Shown here piece after piece: positions 9,131 through 21,545 of a stretch of DNA of 64,000 nucleotides. The stretch comes from Pseudoxanthomonas beigongshangi (GTDB lineage: Bacteria > Pseudomonadota > Gammaproteobacteria > Xanthomonadales > Xanthomonadaceae), in assembly GCF_016820515.1 (NCBI RefSeq), contig NZ_JADHDV010000001.1, positions 186,001 to 250,000 on the forward strand, written 5' to 3'. Position numbers and translations under genes: made by a program. Under the pieces are notes generated by a model. It did not search any database, was not told the DNA's origin, and was given only the letters and a program-made list of their open reading frames with translations. Numbering within the stretch: the stretch's first letter is position 1; the number at the start of each line of letters is the position of its first letter.

Positions 9131-9382
9131 ATGGTCAAGATCCGCCTTACCCGTGGCGGCGCCAAGAAGCGCCCCTTCTACCACATCATCGTCACCGACT
9201 CGCGCAGCGCCCGTGACGGCCGCAACATCGAGCGCGTGGGTTACTACAACCCGGTCGCCGCCGGCAACGAGAAGCGCATCGAGCTGGACGTCGCCCGTGT
9301 GGACCACTGGGTGGGCCACGGCGCGCAGCTGACCGAAAAGGTCCGCAACCTGTACAAGGAAGCCACCAAGGCTTCGGCCTGA
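9131..9382 (+). CDS. rpsP: 30S ribosomal protein S16
   Basis: The product is 83 aa and begins [21 protein letters not shown], the conserved S16 start. It is the first gene of the rpsP-rimM-trmD-rplS operon. The upstream 87 bp contain TAGAAT at 9074-9079, a candidate -10 with a poor -35 (TTTCCT at 9051). A purine-rich ribosome site, GGAAATAGAG, precedes the ATG. Confidence 0.98.
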   Translation: MVKIRLTRGGAKKRPFYHIIVTDSRSARDGRNIERVGYYNPVAAGNEKRIELDVARVDHWVGHGAQLTEKVRNLYKEATKASA

Positions 9383-9389
9383 TCCCTCG

Positions 9390-9409
9390 GGCCGCGCCCC
9401 GGCGCGGCC
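9390..9409 (+). promoter_or_regulatory. Intercistronic hairpin between rpsP and rimM
   Basis: GGCCGCGCC (9390-9398) pairs perfectly with GGCGCGGCC (9401-9409). It lies 10 nt upstream of the rimM ATG with no T-run. It could attenuate or lower translation of rimM/trmD relative to the ribosomal proteins, which are needed in much larger amount; the regulatory role is inference. Confidence 0.5.
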
Positions 9410-9419
9410 ATGCTGACGC

Positions 9420-9947
9420 ATGGATAACGAGCGCCCGCCGCGTCCCGGCAAGACCATCCTGCTGGGCCGCTTCGCGGGCGCTTTTGGCGTTCGCGGACAG
9501 GTCAAGCTGGAATCCTGGACCGAACCGCGCGATGCCATTTTCCGCTACCAGCCCTGGATTCTCCGCGAGGGCTCCGGCGCCGAGCGCGAGCTGTCGGGCG
9601 TGCGTGGCAAGGCTTCCGGCAAGCACCTGATCGCGAACGTACCGGACATCGCCGATCGCGATGCCGCCGACGCCCTCCGGGGCATCGAAATCCTGGTCCC
9701 GCGCGACGCACTGCCGCCACCGCAACCCGGCGAGTTCTATTGGGTGGACCTGGAAGGCCTGCGCGTGATGACGATCGACGGCGTGGACTTCGGCACCGTT
9801 TCGCACCTGTTCTCCACCGGCGCCAACGACGTGCTGGTGGTGCGGGGCGAGCGGGAGCGGCTGATTCCCTTCATCGAACCCGACGTCGTCCAATCCGTCG
9901 ACTTCGATGCCCAGCGCATCACGGTCGACTGGGATCCCGAGTTCTGA
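9420..9947 (+). CDS. rimM: Ribosome maturation factor RimM
   Basis: The product is 175 aa. The N-terminal RimM beta-barrel starts at [20 protein letters not shown], and the C-terminal PRC-barrel region contains [12 protein letters not shown] and [13 protein letters not shown]. RimM binds S19 and assists maturation of the 30S head. It sits between rpsP and trmD in the usual operon order. An ATG at 9410 is out of frame; the ATG at 9420 gives the expected N-terminus. Confidence 0.96.
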   Translation: MDNERPPRPGKTILLGRFAGAFGVRGQVKLESWTEPRDAIFRYQPWILREGSGAERELSGVRGKASGKHLIANVPDIADRDAADALRGIEILVPRDALPPPQPGEFYWVDLEGLRVMTIDGVDFGTVSHLFSTGANDVLVVRGERERLIPFIEPDVVQSVDFDAQRITVDWDPEF

Positions 9948-10017
9948 TCGCTGGAGCCGGCATCGGGGCTGGGCAATACTCCGTTCCCGATTCACGTGTT
10001 TCCCCTCCAGGCTTTCC

Positions 10018-10776
10018 ATGCGCATCGACGTCCTGACCCTGTTTCCCGAGTTCATCGCCCAGGCCGCGGCGGTGGGCGTGGTCGGGCGCGCGCAGGAACG
10101 CGGATTGCTGACCTTGCAGGGCTGGAATCCGCGCGACTACGCCGAGGGCGGCTACCGGCGGGTGGACGACCGTCCGTTCGGCGGCGGCCCAGGCATGGTG
10201 ATGATGATCGAGCCCCTGCGTGCCTGCCTGGCTGCGGCGCGCGCGGCGGATCCGGCGCCAGCGCCGGTGATTTACCTGAGCCCGCAGGGCCGGCCGCTCA
10301 CCCAGCGCAAGGTCCGCGAACTGGCGACGAGGCCGCGCCTGATCCTGCTGTGCGGCCGCTATGAAGGCGTGGACGAGCGCCTGCTGGACGCCGAGGTGGA
10401 CGAGGAAATCTCCATCGGCGACTACGTGCTGTCCGGTGGCGAGCTGGCCGCGGCCGTGGTGGTGGACGCCGTGGCCCGGTTGCAGGACGGAGCGCTTGGC
10501 GATGCTGAATCGGCCGTTCAGGACAGTTTCGAGAACGACGGCCTGCTGGACTGCCCGCACTACACCCATCCGGCCCAGCACCCCGAACTGGGCGACGTGC
10601 CGGACGTGCTGCGTTCCGGCAACCACGCCGCCATCGCCCGCTGGCGCCGCCAGCAATCGCTGGGCCGGACCTGGCTGCGGCGGCCGGACCTGCTGGACGA
10701 GTCCGGCCTGTCCAAGGCCGACCGGGCCCTGCTGGCGGCGTTCCGGGCCGCCCGGGGCGGGCAGGACGAAAGCTAG
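10018..10776 (+). CDS. trmD: tRNA (guanine-N1)-methyltransferase TrmD
   Basis: The product is 252 aa from the ATG at 10018 ([13 protein letters not shown]); the open frame runs further upstream, but this start gives the standard N-terminus and length. Trefoil-knot SAM-binding motifs are visible: [23 protein letters not shown] and [13 protein letters not shown]. The enzyme makes m1G37 in tRNAs and prevents frameshifting. It lies 70 bp after rimM in the operon. Confidence 0.97.
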   Translation: MRIDVLTLFPEFIAQAAAVGVVGRAQERGLLTLQGWNPRDYAEGGYRRVDDRPFGGGPGMVMMIEPLRACLAAARAADPAPAPVIYLSPQGRPLTQRKVRELATRPRLILLCGRYEGVDERLLDAEVDEEISIGDYVLSGGELAAAVVVDAVARLQDGALGDAESAVQDSFENDGLLDCPHYTHPAQHPELGDVPDVLRSGNHAAIARWRRQQSLGRTWLRRPDLLDESGLSKADRALLAAFRAARGGQDES

Positions 10777-10922
10777 CCAGGACCAAGAAAAATCAGTAAG
10801 ATGGCGGGCTTCCAGCGCCTGACCGGCCCGGAACCCCATAACAATATCGTGCAGCGCAATCCGGCGACTGCATCAGTCATTGCTGTCGAACGACACACCC
10901 ACGCATACAGAACGGTGCCACC

Positions 10923-11327
10923 ATGAGCAGTCTCAACAAGTCCATCATCGCGGAATTCGAAGCCGCCCAGATCCAGCGTGAGCTGCCCGCCTTCGGTCCC
11001 GGCGACACCGTCGTCGTGAACGTGAAGGTGAAGGAAGGCAACCGCGAGCGCGTGCAGGCGTACGAAGGCGTGGTCATCGCCAAGAAGAACGCCGGCCTGA
11101 ACTCCGCTTTCACCGTGCGCAAGATTTCGCACGGCTACGGCGTCGAGCGCGTGTTCCAGACCCACAGCGCCTCCATCGACTCGGTCGAAGTGAAGCGTCG
11201 CGGCAAGGTCCGTTCGGGCAAGCTGTACTACCTGCGCGATCTGGAAGGCAAGGCCGCCCGCATCAAGGAAGACCTGGCCGCCAATGCCGCCGCCAAGAAG
11301 GCGCGCCTGGCCGCCGCTGCCGAGTAA
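10923..11327 (+). CDS. rplS: 50S ribosomal protein L19
   Basis: The product is 134 aa, slightly longer than the E. coli protein because of an Ala/Lys-rich tail ([16 protein letters not shown]). The L19 core is obvious, for example [26 protein letters not shown] and [16 protein letters not shown]. It is the last gene of the rpsP operon, 146 bp after trmD, and is followed by a strong intrinsic terminator. The long gap to trmD may carry an extra promoter or processing site, but none was recognised. Confidence 0.98.
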   Translation: MSSLNKSIIAEFEAAQIQRELPAFGPGDTVVVNVKVKEGNRERVQAYEGVVIAKKNAGLNSAFTVRKISHGYGVERVFQTHSASIDSVEVKRRGKVRSGKLYYLRDLEGKAARIKEDLAANAAAKKARLAAAAE

Positions 11328-11350
11328 TCCACTCGCAAGCGCCATCGCTG

Positions 11351-11382
11351 AACGGCCACCTTCGGGTGGCCGTTTGCGTTTC
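11351..11382 (+). terminator. Intrinsic terminator after rplS
   Basis: A 10-bp perfect stem AACGGCCACC/GGTGGCCGTT with a TTCG tetraloop (11361-11364) is followed by TTGCGTTTCT. The position, 24 bp after the rplS stop, fits the end of the ribosomal protein operon. Confidence 0.85.
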
Positions 11383-11443
11383 TGGCGTCCACATCGGCAT
11401 CGATGCAGACTGTCTTCCATTCGTGGCACGGCGGAGCGTGACG

Positions 11444-11725
11444 ATGATGGGTTTTCACGGTGGGCGATGGAGTGCGGTTGTACTGTCGTGCGCATTGGCC
11501 GGCTGCGCCGGCGGCGATGCGATGAGCCTGGATACGCAGTCGGATCTGCCGTTCCCCTGGTACGCCGACGAGCTGCGCGCCGCCGCCCAGCAGCCAATGC
11601 CGGACAAGGCCACGCCGGAGCAGCGGCAGGCTGTGCGCGACTATCATGCTTCCAAGGCCTGCCAGCAGGCCGACCAGCACAGCGTCACCGTTCCCTTGAG
11701 CCATCCATTGCCGCGCAAGCCCTGA
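11444..11725 (+). CDS. Small predicted lipoprotein of unknown function
   Basis: The product is 93 aa and starts MMGFHGGRWSAVVLSCALAGCAGGDAMS. The hydrophobic stretch followed by the lipobox LAGC indicates lipoprotein processing at the Cys. A GGAG ribosome site lies 7 nt before the ATG. The mature part (about 70 aa) is charged, with no recognised domain (DKATPEQRQAVRDYHASKACQQ). Its stop is 4 nt before the start of the Hsp15-like gene, so the two are probably co-transcribed. Function unknown. Confidence 0.6.
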   Translation: MMGFHGGRWSAVVLSCALAGCAGGDAMSLDTQSDLPFPWYADELRAAAQQPMPDKATPEQRQAVRDYHASKACQQADQHSVTVPLSHPLPRKP

Positions 11726-11729
11726 ACCG

Positions 11730-12140
11730 ATGAGTTCCGATTCACCCGCCGCCGCGCCCGGCGTCCGCCTCGACATCTGGTTGTGGGCCGCGCGCTTCTA
11801 CAAGACCCGAAGCCTGGCCAAGCAGGCGGTGGAAACCGGAAAGGTGGACGTCGCGGGGCAACGCGCCAAGCCATCGCGCATCGTGCGCGTGGGCGATGAA
11901 CTCAAGGTCGTGCGTGGCGAGGACACCTACGGCATCCGCGTCGAGGGATTGAGCGAGCAGCGTGGCTCCGCGCCCGTGGCACAGGCGCTGTATCGAGAAA
12001 GCGATGAATCGCGGCAGCGCCGCGAGGCCGCCGCCGCCACGCGACGCGCCGAACGCACGGGTTATCAGGCTCCGCTATCCAAGCCAGACAAGCGCGCCCG
12101 TCGCCTGATCCGTGCCCTGGGCGATATCGACGCGATGTAA
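11730..12140 (+). CDS. hslR: S4-domain RNA-binding protein, Hsp15/HslR-like
   Basis: The product is 136 aa. The N-terminal S4 RNA-binding domain (residues about 12-72) reads VRLDIWLWAARFYKTRSLAKQAVETGKVDVAGQRAKPSR in two adjacent blocks, matching Hsp15. The C-terminus is a basic helix (RQRREAAAATRRAERTG...KPDKRARRLIRAL). Hsp15 binds 50S subunits that carry a nascent chain after heat shock and helps recycle them. The 4-nt gap to the upstream lipoprotein gene suggests coupling. Confidence 0.88.
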   Translation: MSSDSPAAAPGVRLDIWLWAARFYKTRSLAKQAVETGKVDVAGQRAKPSRIVRVGDELKVVRGEDTYGIRVEGLSEQRGSAPVAQALYRESDESRQRREAAAATRRAERTGYQAPLSKPDKRARRLIRALGDIDAM

Positions 12141-12144
12141 GCGC

Positions 12145-12276
12145 GTAGAGCGGAGCTTGCTCCGCTTGGCCTTCGAGGAAAAAAGCAGCCGAGCGAGCTC
12201 GGCTCTACGCGGATGTAGAGCGGAGCTTGCTCCGCTGGGGCTTCGAGGAAAAAAGCAGCCGAGCGAGCTCGGCTCC
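12145..12276. repeat. Tandem GTAG-type (SMAG-like) REP pair
   Basis: Two copies of an about 66-70 bp unit begin at 12145 and 12215 (70-bp period). Each starts with GTAGAGCGGAGCTTGCTCCG, has the conserved middle CTTCGAGGAAAAAAGCAG, and ends in a second hairpin AGCCGAGCGAGCTCGGCT. Copy 1 ends CTCTAC, the complement of its GTAGAG start; copy 2 diverges at that end (CTCCAA). The structure matches the GTAG palindromes (SMAG) of Stenotrophomonas. It fills the gap between the convergent hslR and DUF937 genes and may act as a bidirectional terminator. Confidence 0.85.
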
Positions 12277-12281
12277 AACGG

Positions 12282-12893
12282 TCAGCGGCCGCCGCCGAGG
12301 AATCCGCTGCCGACCTTCAGCAGGTCGCCCAGGCCCAACTGGCCGTCGCCGTCCTGATCCAGCACGGCGCCGAGCAGACCGCCGCCCAGTCCACCCTGCT
12401 GGCGGATCTGTTGCTGCTCCTGGCCGAGCACCTGGCTGAGCGCGCCGGGCGAGCCCTGGCCGCCCTGGCTCATGCGCTGGGCGAGGAAGGCCAGCACGAT
12501 CGGGGCGAGGATCTTGAGGAGCTGGCCGGCGCGGTTGCTGTCCAGGCCCGTGGCCTGGCCCAGGCCGGCTTCGGCGCGCGGCTGGTTGCCGCCGAAGATG
12601 TGGCCGAGAATGCCGGCGCCGTTGGCTTCCGGGGTGGAGGCTCCGCCCAGGACCGAACCCAGCACGCTGCCGATATCCAGGCCGCTGTGGTTGCGCTGGA
12701 GCGCGCCGAACAGCGCCTCGGCGCCCTGCGGCTGCTCCGCGTTGCGGCCCAGCGCGCCCATCAGCAGCGGCAGCGCCGCGCCGACCGCGCCGGACGCCTC
12801 GGCCTGGCCGATGCCCAGTTGCTGGGAGACCTGCTGCAACGGCGCGCCTTGGAGCTGGGCGAAGAGTTCTTGCGCGAGAGACTGGTTGCTCAT
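12282..12893 (-). CDS. DUF937 (YidB-like) protein with a calcium-loop-like tail
   Basis: The product is 203 aa, starting MSNQSLAQELFAQLQGAPLQQVSQQLG. The DUF937 helical domain spans roughly residues 5-145 (GAVGAALPLLMGALGRNA, GRAGQLLKILAPIVLAFLAQRM). The C-terminus contains DQDGDGQLGLGDLL, which fits an EF-hand-like or dockerin-like calcium loop (DxDxDG). It is Gly/Gln-rich with no signal peptide. The family function is unknown. It is monocistronic. Confidence 0.75.
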   Translation of the reverse strand: MSNQSLAQELFAQLQGAPLQQVSQQLGIGQAEASGAVGAALPLLMGALGRNAEQPQGAEALFGALQRNHSGLDIGSVLGSVLGGASTPEANGAGILGHIFGGNQPRAEAGLGQATGLDSNRAGQLLKILAPIVLAFLAQRMSQGGQGSPGALSQVLGQEQQQIRQQGGLGGGLLGAVLDQDGDGQLGLGDLLKVGSGFLGGGR

Positions 12894-13010
12894 GACGGCC
12901 GTCCTCCTGGACGCGGGTTGGAACCGCCGATGCTAGCGCCAAACCGTGACGTTGATGGTTAACCCGGGGAGAAGGCACGTTGCGCCAGCAGCTGGCGCCT
13001 GCTGATGGAA

Positions 13011-13049
13011 GCGCCCCGTCCGTCCGGCACGTCCGGACGGACGGGGCGC
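13011..13049 (-). terminator. Terminator-like hairpin downstream of katG
   Basis: A perfect 17-bp inverted repeat (13011-13027 with 13033-13049; arm GCGCCCCGTCCGTCCGG) with a 5-nt loop starts 14 bp after the katG stop on the minus strand. There is no real T-run beyond TTCC, so it may be a strong hairpin without classical intrinsic termination. Confidence 0.65.
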
Positions 13050-13063
13050 CAAGGCGGCGTCTT

Positions 13064-15697
<2,634 letters not shown>

Positions 15698-18328
15698 TCA
15701 GAGCAGATGCTTGAGCCGATACAGTGCTTCCAGGGCCTGCTTGGGAGTCAGTTCATCGGGTTCCAGCGCCGCCAGCGCTTCCATCGCGGCGGAGGGAACG
15801 GGCGCGAACAGGCCGATCTGCTGCGGGGCGTCGAGCGCCTGCGGGGCCATCGCCGAGGCATGGCTTTCCCGGCCGCGCGCTTCCAGTTCGGCCAACCGCC
15901 GGCGCGCCTGGGCGACGGTGGATCGCGGCAGGCCGGCGAGCGCGGCGACCTGCAGGCCGAAGCTGCGATCGGCCGGACCGTCCTTCACCGCATGCATGAA
16001 CACCAGGGTATCGCCGCGTTCGCGGTCGTGGTGTTCGACCGCATCCAGGTGGACGTTGGCGATGCCGCTCTCGCCGCCTTCGGCGGAACCGTCCGCCAGC
16101 GCGGTGAGTTCGAAATAGTGGGTGGCGAAGAGGGTGTAGCAGCGGTTCTGGCTGGCCAGGTGGCGGGCGACCGCGTCGGCCAGGGCAAGGCCATCGTAGG
16201 TGGAGGTGCCGCGGCCGATTTCGTCCATCAACACCAGCGATTGCGCGGTGGCGTGGTGGAGGATGTAGCTGGTCTCGGCCATCTCGACCATGAAGGTCGA
16301 CTGCCCGCGCGCCAGATCATCGCCGGCGCCGATGCGGGTGAGGATGCGATCGATCGGACCGATGTCCGCGCGCGTTGCCGGCACGAAGCTGCCGATATGG
16401 GCGAGCAGCACGATCAGCGCGTTCTGGCGCATGTAGGTCGATTTGCCGCCCATGTTGGGGCCGGTGATGATCAGCATCCGGCGCGCTTCGTCCAGGTGCA
16501 GATCGTTGGGCTCGAACGGTTCGGCGCGCACCGCTTCCACCACCGGGTGGCGCCCGCGTTCGATGCGCAGGCCGGGGGCGGCGGTGAGGGTGGGGCGGGA
16601 CCAGTCCAGCGCCTGCGCGCGTTCGGCGAAGCCGGCCAGCACGTCCAGTTCGCTCAGCGCCGCGGCGCAGCGCCTGAGCGGTTCCAGGTTCTGGTTGAGC
16701 GAGTCGAGCAGGCCCTCGTACAGGCCCTTCTCGCGCGCCAGCGAACGTTCGCGGGCCGACAGCACCTTGTCCTCGAAGTTTTTCAGCTCCTCGGTGATGT
16801 AGCGTTCGGCGTTGGTCAGGGTCTGCCGGCGGGTGTAGTGGACCGGCGCGCGGTCGGCCTGTCCCTTGCTGATCTCGATGTAGTAACCGTGCACGCGGTT
16901 GTAGCCGACCTTGAGGGTGGCGATGCCGCTGCGCTCCCGTTCGCGGGCCTCCAGATCGACCAGGAACTGATCGGCGTGGGTGCTCAGCCGGCGCAGTTCA
17001 TCCAGATCGGCGTCGAAGCCGTCGGCGATGACGCCACCGTCGACCAGCTTGAGCGCCGGATGCGGTGCGATCGCGCGGGCCAGCAGCGCGGCGACGTCGG
17101 CATGCTCGCCCAGTTCGGCCGCGAGTTCGGCCAGGCGTGGCGAACCCGCGAGCGTGGTGGACGAGACCGTCGCGCCGGCCAGCGCCTGGCGGATGTCCGG
17201 CAACAGCGCCAGCGCGTCGCGCAGGGTGGACAGATCGCGCGGACGCGCCGAGCGCAGGGCCACGCGGGTCAGGATGCGCTCCATGTCGCCGAGGGCGCGG
17301 AAGCGTTCGCGCAGGCCGGTGTCCAGCCCGCTTTCGATCAGGCTTTCGACCGCCTGGTGGCGCTCGCCCAGCGTGTGGTGATCGCGCAGCGGGCGATGCA
17401 GCCAGCGGCGCAACAAGCGGCCACCCATCGGAGTGATGGTGCTGTCGAGCACGCCGAGCAGGGTGTTGGCGGTGTCGCCGTCGATACGGGTGTCCAACTC
17501 CAGGTGCCGGCGGGTGGCGGCGTTCATGGCGATCGCGTCGCTCGCCGATTCGGTACTGATCGCGCCCAGATGGGTCAGCCGCTGCTTCTGGGTTTCCTCG
17601 ACATAGCCGAGCAGGGCCGCGGCCGCGCCGGTCGCCAGCGGCATGCGCTCGATGCCGAAGCCGTTGAGATCGCGCACCTGGAAGAACTGCAGCAGTTGCC
17701 GCCGCCCGTTCTCCGGATCGAACAGCCAGGGCGCGCGCCGGCGCAGACCGTGCCGGCCGCGCAGGAACTCCGGCCAGCCGTCCTCGTCGGCCAGCAGGAT
17801 TTCCGCCGGTTCCAGCCGCGAAAGCTCGGCTTCCAGTCCGTCCTCGCCGTCGACCTCGTTGACCACGAAGCGGCCGCCGGCCAGATCCGCCCAGGCCAGG
17901 CCGTAACCCGTGCGACCACGGGCGATCGCCATCAGCAGGGTGTCGCGGCGCTCGTTGAGCAGGGCCTCGTCGGTGACCGTGCCCGGCGTGACCACCCGCA
18001 CGACCTTGCGTTCGACCAGTCCCTTGGCCAGGGCGGGGTCTCCGATCTGTTCGCAGATCGCCACCGATTCACCCAGCGCGACCAGCCGGGCCAGGTAGCT
18101 CTCGTAGGCGTGGTGCGGCACGCCGGCCATCGGGATGGGCGCGCCGGCGGAGTTGCCGCGCTGGGTCAGGGTGATGTCCAGCAGCCGCGCGGCCTTGCGG
18201 GCGTCGTCGTAGAACAGTTCGTAGAAATCCCCCATCCGGAAGAACAGCAGCAGATCCGGATACTCCGCCTTGGCGGCGAAGAATTGCTTCATCAGGGGCG
18301 TGTGTTCCTGCGACTTGTCCTGCTTCAT
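15698..18328 (-). CDS. mutS: DNA mismatch repair protein MutS
   Basis: The product is 876 aa from the ATG at 18328 ([20 protein letters not shown]), with GAAGG just upstream. The mismatch-binding motif [10 protein letters not shown] contains the Phe-x-Glu that stacks on mispairs. The ATPase region has Walker [14 protein letters not shown] and the downstream [16 protein letters not shown]. The C-terminus ends [17 protein letters not shown], as in full-length proteobacterial MutS that tetramerises. MutS recognises base mismatches and recruits MutL. Confidence 0.98.
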   Translation of the reverse strand: MKQDKSQEHTPLMKQFFAAKAEYPDLLLFFRMGDFYELFYDDARKAARLLDITLTQRGNSAGAPIPMAGVPHHAYESYLARLVALGESVAICEQIGDPALAKGLVERKVVRVVTPGTVTDEALLNERRDTLLMAIARGRTGYGLAWADLAGGRFVVNEVDGEDGLEAELSRLEPAEILLADEDGWPEFLRGRHGLRRRAPWLFDPENGRRQLLQFFQVRDLNGFGIERMPLATGAAAALLGYVEETQKQRLTHLGAISTESASDAIAMNAATRRHLELDTRIDGDTANTLLGVLDSTITPMGGRLLRRWLHRPLRDHHTLGERHQAVESLIESGLDTGLRERFRALGDMERILTRVALRSARPRDLSTLRDALALLPDIRQALAGATVSSTTLAGSPRLAELAAELGEHADVAALLARAIAPHPALKLVDGGVIADGFDADLDELRRLSTHADQFLVDLEARERERSGIATLKVGYNRVHGYYIEISKGQADRAPVHYTRRQTLTNAERYITEELKNFEDKVLSARERSLAREKGLYEGLLDSLNQNLEPLRRCAAALSELDVLAGFAERAQALDWSRPTLTAAPGLRIERGRHPVVEAVRAEPFEPNDLHLDEARRMLIITGPNMGGKSTYMRQNALIVLLAHIGSFVPATRADIGPIDRILTRIGAGDDLARGQSTFMVEMAETSYILHHATAQSLVLMDEIGRGTSTYDGLALADAVARHLASQNRCYTLFATHYFELTALADGSAEGGESGIANVHLDAVEHHDRERGDTLVFMHAVKDGPADRSFGLQVAALAGLPRSTVAQARRRLAELEARGRESHASAMAPQALDAPQQIGLFAPVPSAAMEALAALEPDELTPKQALEALYRLKHLL

Positions 18329-18833
18329 GTGACCTTCTGGAAAACATCCGGCGCGCCGGGCGCCCGTCCGACATCGGCGGAAAGGCCATGCAGCCGGGCG
18401 GGGAAAGGCTGCAAGTTTAGGGGATCGCTGGTGGACCGAGGAGCGGGCGCGCCGCCGCCGCCGGCGATGGCTGGCACCCGCGGTCGGCGGATTGCCACGC
18501 GCGCCGTCGGCATGCATGCGCCATGCGGTCGTTCCTGATCGCATTGCCAAGGCGTGGCCACCCTCGCTCAAAGGGCTGGAAGGAAGACGTCGGGCCCCGG
18601 TTCGCGCCATCGCGCGAGTAACCTATTTTCCGCACGAGCGTGCTTATTTTCCCGTGCAAAGTGCGCGGTCTGCGTATGGGTGCGCTGCAAAATGCTTCGT
18701 TGCGGCCAGGGGTGCTAGCTTCCCTCGCACAGGGGGCGCGCAATGCGCGCAAATGAATATCAGCAGTCGCAAGGCAGGTCCGAATATCGCAGTCGATTGA
18801 TCACATCCGACATGACCCGGGGGAGGGGAACAC
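18329..18833. other. 505-bp non-coding region between mutS and the TonB receptor gene
   Basis: This is a divergent intergenic region. The half near the receptor (about 18615-18810) is AT-richer than its surroundings and probably carries the receptor promoter and operators. No Fur box or clear -35/-10 pair could be read. A GGGAGGGGAA ribosome site ends 3 nt before the receptor ATG. Confidence 0.4.
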
Positions 18834-21419
18834 ATGGTCGCCAAACCGCAGCACCGCGCACTCGCGCTCGCCGTTTTCGCCGCACTGTCCGCCAATCTGC
18901 AAGCGCAGGAGGCCACGCCAGCCCAGACCAAACCCGACGAGGAGGCGACCACGCTCGCGACCATGACGGTCACCGCGCAGAAGCGCGAGGAAGCGATGCA
19001 GGATGTGCCGATCATGCTGACCGCGCTGCCGGAGCAGTTGCTGCAGGATGCCGGTGTTTCCGACATCAAGGACGTGCAGTTGCTGGTGCCGGGGCTGCAT
19101 GTCAGTTCGACCACCAACGAGTCGCAGACCACCGCGCGCATCCGCGGCGTCGGCACCAATGGTGACAACGCCGGCCTGGAGTCGGCGGTGGGCGTGGTGA
19201 TCGACGGCGTCTACCGGCCGCGCACCGGCGTGGGTTTCGGCGATCTGGGCGAACTGGAACGCATCGAGGTCCTGAAAGGACCGCAGGGCACCGTGTTCGG
19301 CAAGAACACCTCCGCCGGCGTGATCAACGTCATCACCCGCCGTCCCAGCTACACCCAGAGCGCGGAAGGCGAGCTGACCTTCGGCAACTACGGTGAGTTC
19401 GGCGTTTCGGGCGCCTACAACGACGCCATCAGCGACCACGCCGCCTTCCGCATCTATGCCGCCAAGCGCACCCGCGATGGTGTGACCGACGTGAACACAG
19501 GCACCGGACCGCGCACGCAACGCGAGGACAGCGACCGCGACTTCCGCACCCTGCGCGCGCAATTGCTGTGGGAACCGAACGACGATCTCGACTTCACCTT
19601 CATCGCCGACTACACCCGCCGTGACGAGAACTGCTGCGTCGGCGTGACCACCGTGCGCGGCCTGACCGCCAACATCCTGGATGCGCTCGCGGGCGGGGTG
19701 GGGCGCGCGGTCATTCCGGTCGCCGATCCCGAGCGGCGCCTGGCCTACAGCAACCGCGGCACCGAGCAGAGCGTGCTGGACAAGGGCTTCTCCACCCAGA
19801 TCGACTGGAACACGCCCTGGTTCAACGGCGCCACACTCACCTCGATCACCGCCGCGCGCGACTGGCAGTCGGTCAACGCGCTGGACTTCGACTTCAGCGG
19901 CGCGGACCTGCTGTACCGGCGCAACAACTTCGATGACTCCTCGACCAAGTTCAAGACCTTCAGCCAGGAACTCCGGCTGACCGGCAGCACCGACAAGCTG
20001 GACTGGATGGTGGGTTTCTTCTATTCGGACGAGGACCTGGAGCGCCACGACCAGTACATGATTGGCAGGCACTACGAAGCGTATCTGTCGACCGCGCTGT
20101 TGAGCCTGTTCGCCCGTCAGCTGGCTCCGCTGGGCATCACCGTCAACACCGCCAATCCGTTCCTGTTCGCCTCGCAGGCCACCGGTCGGGCGTTCGGCAG
20201 CGTGTTCCCGGGGGAAAGCGAGGGCGCGCACGACACCTACAACCAGAACGCCAGGACCGCGGCTTTGTTCACCAACAACACCTGGCATGCCACCGACCAG
20301 TTGGCGATCACGCTCGGCCTGCGCTATACCCACGAGAAGAAGGAACTGGATTCGGTCTACACCAATCCAAACGGCAGCCTGGGCTGCGCGACCGCGCTGA
20401 TGGCCCCGGCACAGGTGGTGGGCGCGTTGATGGCGCGCGGGATTCCGCAGGCGGTCGCCCAACAGCTCGCGCCAACCACGATCGGCTACATGTGCCTGCC
20501 CTGGGCCAACATCGCCCACAACGGACGCCACACGAAGCAGGACAGGTCCGAAAGCGAGTGGTCCGGCACGCTCAAGTTCGCCTACCGCTGGAACGACCAC
20601 CTGATGACCTACTTGTCCGGCGCGCGCGGCTACAAGGGCGGCGGTTTCAACCTGGATCGCGTGCAGTCGAACACGGGCCTGTCCAGCGGCACCGCCGGCA
20701 TCCTGCCGGTCAGGGACACCTCGTTCCCCGGCGAATTCGTCGACAGCTATGAGCTCGGCGCCAAATCCACCTGGCTGGACGGCAACCTGCTGCTCAACGG
20801 CACCCTGTTCTACCAGGAGTTCACCGACTTCCAGCTCAACAGTTTCCTCGGCACCAGCTATGTGGTGCGCTCGATTCCCAAGGTCACCTCCAAGGGCATC
20901 GACGCCGAAGTGCTGTGGCAGACCGGACTGGATGGCCTGATGCTGCAGGCCGGCCTCACCTATGCCGACACCCGCTACGGCAACGACAGGCCCACCTCGG
21001 AATTCGTCGCTCCCGGCGGCACCCTGTACAAGCTGCCGGGCAACCACATCAGCTTCGCGCCGCTGTGGTCGGGTTCGGCGTCGCTGACCTACCAGTGGGA
21101 CTTCGGCAGCAGCCTGATCGGGCGCTTCAATGTCGGCGCCAAGTACATCTCCGAACACAACACCGGTTCGGACATGGACATCGAGAAGATCCAGGAGGGC
21201 TACACGCTGGTCAATGCCCGCATCGGCTTCGGCGCGAAGAACAAGCGCTGGATGGTGGAGCTGTGGGGACAGAACCTGACCGACGAGACCTACCAGCAGG
21301 TCGGCTTCGACGCCCCGCTGCAGAACTTCTCGCCGACGCCGGGCGATCCGACCAACTCGTTCAACGCGTTCCTGGGCGCGCCGCGCACCTACGGCGTGAC
21401 CCTGCGCGTGACGTACTAA
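18834..21419 (+). CDS. TonB-dependent outer membrane receptor
   Basis: The product is 861 aa with an N-terminal signal peptide cleaved after LQAQ. A TonB-box-like stretch (ATMTVTAQKREE) precedes the plug domain: VPIMLTALPEQLL, then IRGVGTNG, then VLKGPQGTVFGKNTSAGVINVITRRP. A 22-strand-type beta barrel follows and ends with a C-terminal aromatic (TLRVTY), as expected for BamA-dependent insertion. It imports an unknown ligand (siderophore, vitamin or carbohydrate). No neighbour suggests the substrate. It is monocistronic, with a hairpin after the stop. Confidence 0.93.
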   Translation: MVAKPQHRALALAVFAALSANLQAQEATPAQTKPDEEATTLATMTVTAQKREEAMQDVPIMLTALPEQLLQDAGVSDIKDVQLLVPGLHVSSTTNESQTTARIRGVGTNGDNAGLESAVGVVIDGVYRPRTGVGFGDLGELERIEVLKGPQGTVFGKNTSAGVINVITRRPSYTQSAEGELTFGNYGEFGVSGAYNDAISDHAAFRIYAAKRTRDGVTDVNTGTGPRTQREDSDRDFRTLRAQLLWEPNDDLDFTFIADYTRRDENCCVGVTTVRGLTANILDALAGGVGRAVIPVADPERRLAYSNRGTEQSVLDKGFSTQIDWNTPWFNGATLTSITAARDWQSVNALDFDFSGADLLYRRNNFDDSSTKFKTFSQELRLTGSTDKLDWMVGFFYSDEDLERHDQYMIGRHYEAYLSTALLSLFARQLAPLGITVNTANPFLFASQATGRAFGSVFPGESEGAHDTYNQNARTAALFTNNTWHATDQLAITLGLRYTHEKKELDSVYTNPNGSLGCATALMAPAQVVGALMARGIPQAVAQQLAPTTIGYMCLPWANIAHNGRHTKQDRSESEWSGTLKFAYRWNDHLMTYLSGARGYKGGGFNLDRVQSNTGLSSGTAGILPVRDTSFPGEFVDSYELGAKSTWLDGNLLLNGTLFYQEFTDFQLNSFLGTSYVVRSIPKVTSKGIDAEVLWQTGLDGLMLQAGLTYADTRYGNDRPTSEFVAPGGTLYKLPGNHISFAPLWSGSASLTYQWDFGSSLIGRFNVGAKYISEHNTGSDMDIEKIQEGYTLVNARIGFGAKNKRWMVELWGQNLTDETYQQVGFDAPLQNFSPTPGDPTNSFNAFLGAPRTYGVTLRVTY

Positions 21420-21445
21420 CCCCCGGGCGATTCCGCCGGCATGGC

Positions 21446-21479
21446 GCATGCACCCGTCCCGTTCCGGGCGGGTGCATGC
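21446..21479 (+). terminator. Hairpin after the TonB receptor gene
   Basis: GCATGCACCCG (21446-21456) pairs with CGGGTGCATGC (21469-21479). The stem extends by CCC/GGG across a single bulged T, with a 5-nt loop. It begins 27 bp after the stop. No T-run follows, so factor-independent termination is uncertain. Confidence 0.6.
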
Positions 21480-21545
21480 CGATGGCGGGCAGACAGGAAC
21501 ATCGAATTCGGCTAAAACGGGGACTTCTTCCCCCGAGCTTCGCCG

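Noticed and set aside
12145..12276. Short direct repeats as a possible CRISPR array
   Set aside because: Only two units; the whole unit is repeated including the would-be spacer, and the arms are palindromic REP hairpins. No cas genes.
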